This document shows, piece after piece, positions 55,518 to 64,000 of a stretch of DNA of 64,000 bases (the first letter of the stretch is position 1; the number at the start of each line of letters is the position of its first letter). The position numbers and the translations under genes are program-made. The DNA comes from Ananas comosus (taxonomy: Eukaryota > Streptophyta > Magnoliopsida > Poales > Bromeliaceae). The stretch is taken from positions 11,055,982 through 11,119,981 of the forward strand of contig NC_033627.1 of NCBI RefSeq assembly GCF_001540865.1. The letters are read 5' to 3'. The notes under the pieces are model-generated. The model saw only the letters and a program-made list of their open reading frames with translations, made no database searches and had not been told where the DNA came from.

Positions 55518-58500
55518 TGTAATGTAATATACCGGATTTAAATATAAAAATAGAAATAAATAAAAATAGTATGAGATACTATTTTATTGAATTTAGAGAA
55601 GTGAAATATAAGTTGGAAATGACCTGTCGCTGAAATCGAAATCTAAAACAGAAATTTCAGAATTTTTGTGGAAATTGGAGGAATAAAATTAGCAGAATGC
55701 TCGTTCTCAGAAAGTATGAAATTGGACAGAGATGCAGAAATATTTTATGAGCTAGATTTAGGGTTTACATATTTTATCTGTACACCCGTGAGTGAGAAAA
55801 TAAAATCCGAAGCTATTGAATAAAAGATTGCAGTTCCGGTTTAGTTTTCAGTGACCAAACGGCGACGTGAAACTGAACCAGTGAATCGTCGCTGTTAATT
55901 AAGTAAAACCGAACATTGACTGTCAAGTTTTGAGCTAAACAGGAATTCAGGGCAGCTCGGACGAAGTACTCAGATTTTAAGTGCCTGCGATGAATAATGT
56001 GAGGGGGTTTCCGCAGATTTGGGCAGCCCCATATTGTGTGTTGCGCGCTGTTGCCGAAGCATCCAACGACACACACAGTTCTACTTCTCTGTCTCTCCCT
56101 CACACTTGCACACCATGAGAGCTCGCTCTCTCTCTAGGAATAAGAAGCAAGAGAAGTTTTGTGAAGCTTGAAGTGATCTTCATCATCTTCTCCCTCTCCT
56201 CAAGCTTCGGAGGCATCTTGTTGACGGTAAAGCTCTAAACTTTAATGTTAGAAATGTTAGGGGCTTCAATTTGACAACCTTAGAAATGGTATTGGCAAAC
56301 CTTAAGGAGCGCTTACTAGATGTTCTAACATGAATCTATGGTTCTATTAGGTGCTTTCGACTATAATTGCAACGTAGAGCTCAAAATGAGGGCTTAATGG
56401 TTAAGATCTCAAAGATAGGTCTAAATATGTTGAAATGGTTATTAGTGAGAACCCATTGATGCCTAATAGAATGATTATGTTGAAATCTACAGCAATTAAT
56501 GATTTTTCATGAGTTGTAAACCTAGGGTCAAAAATGACCTAACATTTCAAAATTGATTGGTTCTGATTCTTTTTAACCTCTGTTTACCTAATTGCTACTG
56601 TAAGAAACGCCGTTGGCGAAGACGTTCGGCAATCCGACGAGGTTAAAGTTATATAAAGAACGGACGTTATGCTTCGTTTCCGCTAGGAGGCCGAGGCGAC
56701 GTACGATAAAATCTGAAAAACGGAATTTGGGAAGCATGTAACAAAGAAACAAAGACCTTTAATTTTCGGTATTTGCGATCGGAGTCGTTTGGCTGTGTCG
56801 GCCGGTGGTCAAGCGAGGGCATGCCGCCGCGGACGCGATTGCGAGTGAACGACGAGCAATTCGGAACGCGATAAAAGGTCTGGGGAGCGCCATCCGAAGC
56901 AATCGGCTATTCTTCCATAGTCCTTAGTACTTCCCCTATCATGTAACACTGTGATATCAATGATATATCGCATACCTTGATTATAGAGATGGACAATACA
57001 TGCATTCTATCCTTATATGATGTTGATTAGATCGATAACAAACTATTATGATATGGTATATGATGTAATGAGACATAAGGATTATGAGATGACATTTGTA
57101 AACCTTATGAATGCTAAATGACGGAGAAAACTAGTGTTCGTGTTTAAAGACATAGTTTATAGGCCATTGAACTTATCGTCTAAAACACATATCGACTTGA
57201 ATAGTAAATGATTGGTTGTATGTACTAGAAACTCTTGTAACATTGATTCAAGTTGGATATTGGATATTGCATTATAGGTATGTTGGGCAATTGCTTACAG
57301 GTGTCATGGCCATAGCTAGTAGGAGTGTAGTGTTACTTGATTAATATTCTGTACCTAGTTGCATGAGATTGGATTTAGTGTGATGAAACCTATAAGGGCA
57401 TGATTAATATGAGACTTAAAAACGATAGTTGAATACATTAAGCTCGGATCAAAGTTGTATATTGTATGTTATTGCATTATAGGTGCTATGTAATGGTTAT
57501 GTTAATTAATGGATTGCTTATATACATGCATGCTAGTAAGCTCATACATTTGATTGATTGTCCATATGATCCTGTTTTTATGCATGAATGATTATAATGA
57601 TGAAAACATATGCGTTGAGAATGCTGACCTATAATGGATGAATTAGGTGGGATGAAGAACTTGTAATTGTTGGCTATTGCGATTGGAAACTAAATGTCAA
57701 TTGACGCACGTTGCATAATTATGATGTTGCATATAGGGAGGTTTTAGAAATTGCTATTATGATAATTTGCATTCTCAGTGTTAATGTAGGCATCTGATAG
57801 ATATATAACACATTGAATTAGTATGCTGAAGTTAGATGTCGCACCATTAACCCTATATGAGATGAATAATGTGACGGCATGGACTAGGCAAATGTATAAC
57901 CTAGTGTTTGTGTTGTCGTGTGAACGAAACCTAGTAAATGCTGAACTACGAAGTCTTGGAAACTGTAAAGACGAGTGGCATCTAGTAGATGTTTAACCTA
58001 TGAACGAATCGGCATCTAGTTGAAATGCATATGAGAACCTTAAGGTAGTTGAAACACTAGAAGGTTGAGTATTAGTACTGGCATTTGATGTTGAATGGTT
58101 GATTAACCTAGATGATAGGGCTGTTTCCCAGTGAAGATGACAATATCATGGATTGATAGCGATGTTCACCGTTATAGAGAATGAGATCGAGCTACCATAG
58201 CCTTCTGCACACTAGTGTGAGGTCGCTCCCTACACAGGTAAGTGCATCCGGAAGTTTGGCCGATGGGCCGCAATGTTAGTTCGCCCTTGGACCAGGTGTA
58301 GTGTTCCGCAGGCGGTATCGCGCGTACGGTGAAAGCTAGCCACATCCCTACGAACTTACAGACGCTGAAGACAAGGTGAGCGAGTCCACCGCGATGTTCA
58401 TGAGGATTGGTGCCTGAATGAGTTGCAATTGTGTCTGTGTATGATTAGCTGGCACTTGCTTGCCTTATGAATGAACTAGTAGCTGTAAGCTAACTTACTA

Positions 58501-58860
58501 TGGAGTTACCACTACGACATTGGAGTATAGTCGCTTGGTAGTACAGCAATAGTGGATTTGCCTACATACATGTGATGGACATACTATTCTATCACCAGAA
58601 GATTTGACATGAAGCCCTGTTACCTGTATAGTACGAGATGTGAGTCGGGAAAAGTGCAGGTAGCTATTTGCCTAGGACCTTGAGATGGAGTCGGGCGAGG
58701 GCGGGCGTAGACTCTTTGCCTGGACTCACGAAGATTGGTGTCAGACCTTTAGATACTGAGTCGAGTGAGACGAGATGAGGTAGCTTCTTCATCCTAATAG
58801 ATCTGAGATCTTAGGCAAGTTAGACTCCTCCCTACCGGTTGAGGTAAATAACATGAATAC
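55518..58860 (+). mobile_element. LTR L (G-related), 3' border unclear
   Basis: It starts TGTAATGTAATATACCGG, then AT-rich U3, a CT-rich exon-like stretch near 56080-56140, and a GTGAGGTCGCTCCCTAC block at about 58221 shared with LTR E. No gene is found in the 3.3 kb. The last 250 bp contain repeated GAGTCGGGCGAG/GAGTCGAGTGAG words. The right end was not identified before the assembly gap. Confidence 0.6.
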
Positions 58861-58977
58861 GATAAGAGTATTGATTCTTCACCTTGATATTATTTTTTTC
58901 TTTTTTCCCAACCAATAGTGCACTGCCACCAATAAATAGAACCATATATCCGCTGCATCAATACTCTATAATATTAA

Positions 58978-59077
58978 NNNNNNNNNNNNNNNNNNNNNNN
59001 NNNNNNNNNNNNNNNNNNNNNNNNNNNNNNNNNNNNNNNNNNNNNNNNNNNNNNNNNNNNNNNNNNNNNNNNNNNNN
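58978..59077. other. Assembly gap of 100 N
   Basis: Exactly 100 N, the usual placeholder for a scaffold gap of unknown size. The 58884-59081 ORF reads through it and is void. Confidence 0.97.
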
Positions 59078-60365
59078 ATGATCATCATTTCTCATTAACT
59101 AGCATGTTAGTTATTTACACAGGTAACAGCAATTGGGGATGAGATAGATGAGTGAAACGATTATTTTATATTATTTTAACATAATGTCAGAGTTTAGTTT
59201 ACATCCAAACTTTTGGCGGTCTAACCATTGTGTACCAACCATGCATGTAAAGTTATTTGTGCTGCACGGTAGTCCCCGCTATTATATGGATTCAGTTTAT
59301 GTCATGTATTAGTTGAAAATTAAAACGTGAGTTTTTTATGACTGCATTGACTCTGCAATTTGTATTAGTAGCGTCTGGCACGTGTCAAATCGTAATGTTA
59401 GAAAGGATACTCCCACATCGAATACAAAATAGAATCTTGATCTGTATATAATATAAAGAGTATTTTCACTTAAAAACTTAAGCTTTTTTGTGGACCTGAG
59501 TCTCTCACGCAATATATAACACTCTTCATAAATTACGTGCATGATTTATGTAGTACACATATGAGTCAAATTATGTGTATGGCGTGCACAATATCCATAT
59601 GACCCAAGTCATTTTTCATAGGAATTTTTTCTAAAAATTAGTTTTGTTGAAATTTTAGCATGTAAAAGTACACTTGTGAAAATCTTAATGGCCTAAATTA
59701 GCCACATATGTTCAACAATAGCCAACTATTAAAATATAGAAAATGATGAATCATTCACTATATATTTAGAATGTACTCAACTATTCACTACATATTTCAG
59801 CTTCTAAAATATCAACTACATACATGGTGCATACATGGCCTTTTATAAATAAAATCTTGATAAAATGTAAAGACACCCCCCCCTAAACTTTCACATATTT
59901 TGAAATTGCCCCCCTGATTTTTTGCCCTTCCATTAGCAATTTTGAAAGTTTTATTAGAATCAACCACCATAAGAGATGTACGTAATCAAGAATTGTTTTA
60001 ATTAAAAACGAGGAAAGCGATTCTTGATAAAATATAAAGAAATGTCAAGATAATATATGTTCGACGATTCAAAAAAGATCAAACAAAATTAAGTAAGAGT
60101 ATATAAATTTTGCTTTTTTTCTTTCCGAGTAAAGTAATTTTTTATCACGTGCATTTTTGGTGGGTATTTGATTCTAAAAAATTTTTCAAAATTGCCAATG
60201 GAAGGACCATAATTTCCAAATTTGCTAACAAAAAAAATCCTAAATCAAACAATTTGTAAGCTAAGAGAGTGTAAATCAAATATAGAAAACCTCACCCGGT
60301 TAATTTCAAAATGACTTAAAAGTCCAGTGATGCCTTTACGTTTTAACCAAAGAAGTTCTAATCGC
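59078..60365. other. AT-rich intergenic DNA, MITE fragment
   Basis: No gene is seen. At 59871-59925 TGTAAAGACACCCCCCC with TTTTGAAATTGCCCCC resembles one end of the MITE at 61645-62158. A CTTCCATTAGCAATTTTGAAA segment and a weak inverted counterpart near 60190 suggest a degraded foldback. Confidence 0.4.
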
Positions 60366-60612
60366 AGGGGTGTTTGGTTCGTAGGAAAAGCGAGAAAAAA
60401 AACTTCTAAGAAAAAGGTTTCTAATGAATCTCTTTTGAATTTTTTGTCTTCTTGGTTAAGAAAAAAAGTAATTTTTTTAAAAAAATTATTTTTCAAATTC
60501 TGTGACAAATTAATATTTTCGCTTCTTGAATTTTTTAGGAAAACAAAAATACCAAATTTTCATAAAATTTGAAAAGAAGTTTTTTACAAAAAATAATTTT
60601 TTTAACCAAATA
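60366..60612. mobile_element. Possible short MITE (TTTGGTT...AACCAAA ends)
   Basis: The left GGGTGTTTGGTTCGTAGG and right TTTTTTAACCAAATAG are short inverted ends around an A/T-rich interior. The duplication is unclear. Confidence 0.4.
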
Positions 60613-60708
60613 GATAAAAAAAAAAATTTTAAAATATATTATAAAAATATTTTTAAATTTTTTTTGTGTTTTTTCGAGAAACAGAGCAGCTCCTAATAGC
60701 CCCTTACC

Positions 60709-61058
60709 TAGGAATGCAAATGGGGCGGATCCGCAGGCGGAAGGGTTTTCCCACCTTCCGCTCTATTTCTTATCCGGGCAGGGCAAATTCGGGACGGATT
60801 ATTTTTTATTTTATTTTTGGCTCTCTTTTATCATACTATTTGGAGCGGATCGAAATCGAGAGCGAATTTTTGACGAGTTTTTGATGAATCGAGATGGATT
60901 GAAGGAAAAAAAGAATCTTTCGCCTTCTGCTCTATTTATTTAGCGGATCGAAATAGATTCGAAACAAATTATATTTTTTTATATTTTTTATTCTTATTTA
61001 CCGCCTCAGGTCGGATCCGGGTGGGGGCTCCACCAAACCAGATCCATTTGCATTCCTA
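60709..61058. mobile_element. hAT-type MITE, 350 bp
   Basis: Terminal inverted repeats TAGGAATGCAAATGG and CCATTTGCATTCCTA. It is flanked by near-perfect 8 bp duplications CCCTTACC (60701-60708) and CCCTTGCC (61059-61066), the hAT size. The interior has GCGGATC-rich subterminal words and no transposase. Confidence 0.85.
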
Positions 61059-61099
61059 CCCTTGCCCAAACAACAGCCAATTGATTCCCAGGGCCACGC

Positions 61100-61160
61100 T
61101 CTATTGTGGAAACGGAGCGCGCCACGTGGCCTCATCCCCACCGATAGAAGCAACAATCTC

Positions 61161-61201
<41 letters not shown>

Positions 61202-61275
61202 CTTCCACACCAAAAATATCCACTCTCTTTCTCTCTTTCTCTCTCTATTTAAACCCCTCTCCCCCATCCCCACTC
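61100..61275 (+). promoter_or_regulatory. Probable gene promoter with G-box, CT tract and TATA box
   Basis: The G-box palindrome GCCACGTGGC is at 61121-61130. A (CT)n run is at 61165-61199, followed by more CT-rich DNA. The TATA-like CTATTTAAA is at 61245-61253. This order and spacing are typical of a plant core promoter with a Y-patch. G-boxes bind bZIP and bHLH factors; regulation by light or stress is possible but not shown. Confidence 0.6.
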
Positions 61276-61331
61276 TCCTTAGCCACTGCGAACTCCACGC
61301 AACAGCAACAACCCGTTGAGATCGCAAAGTG
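61276..61331 (+). other. Probable non-coding first exon with splice donor
   Basis: About 25-30 bases after the TATA box a non-AT-rich stretch ends GAGATCGCAAA followed by GTGAGTTCC, a good 5' splice site (GTGAGT). No ATG precedes it, so it would be 5' UTR. The coding exons would lie beyond a long intron, probably outside the window. Confidence 0.5.
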
Positions 61332-64000
61332 AGTTCCTCTCTCTCTCTCTCTCATCAAAATCCCCTTCGTATGATGTCTCATTTGTGATATATTTTAGCA
61401 TATGAATCCAATCTCCGTGTTTTCTTCTCGATTTTGATGCTACAAGTGTTGAGATTATTTGAAAATGTTTAGGGATCTGATTGTATAAATCCGTAGAAAT
61501 CCACTTCTCGTTTTCTGCTTGATTTGATGTTAGAAGTATTTGGATTATTTGGAATATATTTAGAGATTTGATTGTGTTGTGTAGGAAAGGCCCAATTTGA
61601 TGAGCATGTGAAAGATTAGGAGTGCTTATGTGCGTAATAGTTGGTAAAAATGTATGGAGACACCCCCCCTCGACTATAGGCCATTTCGAAATTGTCCCTC
61701 ATAGCCTTTTTTTTTAACTTCTTTTTTGGCTTTTCTTTCATTGAGACCACCTCAACTTTCGATTGTTTGATTTAAGTGATTTACGCCAGATAAATTGGGG
61801 GTTTCATTAAATTTAATGATCATTTCTTGAAATTTAATGGTTGTACCTGTTTTTAAGCTAATAGGAATGTTGATTGTGATGCCCGATTGCTTTTGAGACC
61901 CACCCCCTCAAGTTGGGAAGTTCATTAAATCTTGTGAAATTTTAATGGTTTTAACAGTTTCTGAAGCTAATGGAAATGTTGATCCCAAGACCTGATAGCT
62001 TGTGAAATTGCTATGTTTCGGCAAACCTTTATGCAAATGACTGAAATAGCTCAAATCAAAATAATTGAAAGTTAAAGGGGTAAAAATCCAGAAAGATGAA
62101 GTCCCGGAGTCTATTTTGGAATGGCCTATAGTTGATGGGGTCTCCTTACATATTTGCCTTAATAGTTCTTAGGGAGTATTTTAGAACAATCGGCATAGAT
62201 TATAATTAGTATAGAAGATTTTGCTCATCATTTGCTAGAAGTTTATTCAGGGTAATCTTGCAAAAACTAATCGGAATTTCTTAGGCAAAAGTTCGATCTG
62301 TTGCTGTGGATTGTAGACATAGTGTTTGGCCTATGATGCATTATACAACATATCATTTAAACTTGAGAATATCTATTTCAAGGTGAAAAGATTCGTGCTT
62401 GGGGGAATTTGATGGTTTTCAGTTGAAAATGACATTAAGTTTGGCCTTCTTGTTGGATAGTGTATATGCGAAGTAGACTTTATGATGTTCGGTTAGCTAT
62501 GAAGGATACTTAAAGTTTGTTATGAATTGAAAAGGCATTTCTTCATCATCTATACTTGTAAACTGGCTGTATTTGTCCATGTACTTGGATAGAAACTTAG
62601 GTTGTGAGTGTGGTGAAACCATGTATCATGTAGTTTTTTTTTTTTACTTCTTATCAAAGTATGAATAGTTTGTTTTGTTCTGTTTCAGTTTGTTCAGTTA
62701 AGTTATAGCAAGACAGTCAAGTTATAGCCTTGAAACATTTTTAATTAGCCTATAGCTTTACAAGAAACAAAAATCTCATATATAACCTACAACACATTGG
62801 AAATTGGAGATCAACCCATTCTTGAAAGAGTTCTGTGATACACCTAATCAAGGGTGAAAGGATTTTGACATTATCAACAGTAATGTCGATAATCAGTAAT
62901 TTTTAAGTGGTCCATATATACTTGTTAACAAGATGGTTCACTCCGTCAATGTATGTGTTGATCTGTTTTTTATTAGATTTGTTCTTTTTTATTGTAATTG
63001 ATGTTTCTTATTCTGGTAATGCTTTAATAGAGCGGTCAAATGTTCAAGTTGAAATCACTTCTCATCCTGGTTGGCAAAATCTAGATGTCCATTAAGAAAA
63101 GGAAAAATTGNTTTTTTAACCTCATCCATGACGATTTAACTGCTCTTTATCTTCTCGTGTTAAGGAAAAATTTAACTAACGGCCGGGAAGTATTTAAAAA
63201 TATAATAAAATACAGATTTAAAATAAAATATATATAAAAATTTATCTGAATCATAAGTTATTTTGAATCAACTATCAATTTTTTCAAAATTTTGAATTTA
63301 CTATCTAAAATTTTAATTTGTTTAATTTGAGTCAGTTAACATTATTCTAATTTCAAAATTCAAATTGTGTCATTTATCTTATAAGTTTAGTTTATATATT
63401 CTATATAATTCTCGCAATAATTTATTATTTAAAGTAAGAAATTAAAATAACATTGACTGACTCAAATTAAATAAATTAAAAAATTAAATGGTAAAATTAA
63501 AATTAAAATTTTAAAAGATTAGATAGGATATTCAATATGGTCTATCGTGCGGATAAGTTTTTAATATTTTTACTTGAAAGGAAAAAAAAATAAATTAGAA
63601 GGGTGATTTTGAGAGGCGATGTAAGGTGCAGGGTGTTTTTGTAATTTAGCCTCTTTTGACGTCTCTGTTTCTCGCACGTTCGTAGTCATCGGGGTGCGGG
63701 AACCAACGAATACTTTTTTCGAATTGGTATCTTATTTGGCTTAATTTATTTTTAGTTTTTCTTTTTTTTTTTATTTTATTTTTTTTTCATTCTCTGCACT
63801 ACTCAGTAAATTAAACTAGTGTTTTAAACAGAAGTTAGTAGCGTTAAAAATCGCTGAAAAATAAAAAAATAATAATAAATGGCAGATAAAATAATTAAGA
63901 TACTTCAATCTTAAATATATTTAAACGCATTAAGATATTTGTAATACTTTTTTTGTAAAGAAAAAAAAAATCAAAATATTCTTGCAAGTATGGTGTGATG
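61332..64000 (+). other. Putative long first intron and downstream DNA, no coding exon found
   Basis: It starts with a CT-rich stretch and contains two diverged copies of a roughly 95 bp sequence (about 61410-61500 and 61500-61585, around TTCTCG, TTGATG, GATTATTTG). It contains the MITE at 61645-62158. The ORF at 62907-63095 (ending VEITSHPGWQNLDVH) is not recognised. One N is at 63111. From 63.2 kb it is AT-rich. Confidence 0.4.
61645..62158. mobile_element. MITE with long terminal inverted repeats, about 514 bp
   Basis: The left AAATGTATGGAGACACCCCC with CGACTATAGGCCATTTCG is complemented at the right by GGAATGGCCTATAGTTGATG and GGGTCTCCTTACATATTT. The interior also has inverted CACCCCCTCAA/CACCTCAACTTT-like words. 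It is non-coding and sits in the putative intron. Confidence 0.7.

Noticed and set aside
58884..59081. ORF running into the 100-N gap
   Set aside because: Half of it is unknown bases.
62907..63095. A possible host exon
   Set aside because: There is no ATG at the start of the frame, no convincing splice sites, and no family match; left as unassigned.

Overview
The window is nuclear DNA of a flowering plant. The evidence is a DUF247 gene end, chromovirus-type Gypsy and Ty1-copia elements primed by initiator-Met tRNA, CACTA, hAT and Helitron ends, a tRNA-derived SINE, and CT-rich promoters. I cannot fix the species from sequence alone. Most of the window is transposable elements inserted into one another. 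Host coding sequence is confined to a truncated DUF247 gene at the left edge (2-406) and a probable promoter with first exon near the right edge (about 61.1-61.33 kb).

Layout. 0.4-5.6 kb: AT-rich intergenic DNA with a decayed SINE, a CACTA-type miniature element with a TGA duplication, and hAT-like remnants. 5.8-10.7 kb: an alternating array of (TA)n microsatellites and foldback MITEs (three short copies near 215-237 bp, four long copies near 520 bp), plus a Helitron 3' terminus and an N gap. 10.7-11.08 kb: a fragment of a long Gypsy LTR (H). 11.08-35.44 kb: one old minus-strand Copia element, split by later insertions that can be unpicked exactly. A minus-strand solo Gypsy LTR (B, duplication AATTT) sits in its reverse transcriptase. 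A 10.7 kb plus-strand chromovirus (A, duplication ATAGC) sits inside B. A second solo LTR (C, duplication CACCT) also sits in the reverse transcriptase. A SINE (duplication CAATTGATA) sits at the 5' LTR/primer-site junction.

35.4-45.5 kb: a stack of long LTRs in both orientations: F, with solo LTR E (duplication GCAAG) and a hAT MITE inside it, then G and I. 45.5-48.25 kb: a gag-only Gypsy internal region read leftward from a 166 bp LTR that carries the 3' half of a 5S rRNA gene (Cassandra-like). 48.25-51.9 kb: a decayed CACTA transposon with TNP2-type and second-gene exons. 51.95-58.9 kb: LTR J, an inverted near-copy of I, then LTR starts K and L. A 100-N gap follows. The right end holds MITEs, the promoter and its long first intron.

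Themes worth following. The U3 part of several different LTR families here carries palindromes built on ACCGGT whose flanks vary but stay self-complementary. A 5S-bearing LTR lies directly upstream of a gag ORF. Several elements insert at or close to the ends of earlier LTRs or into (TA)n tracts. The right part of Gypsy A shows an abrupt rise in single-base indels that looks like a consensus-quality problem.
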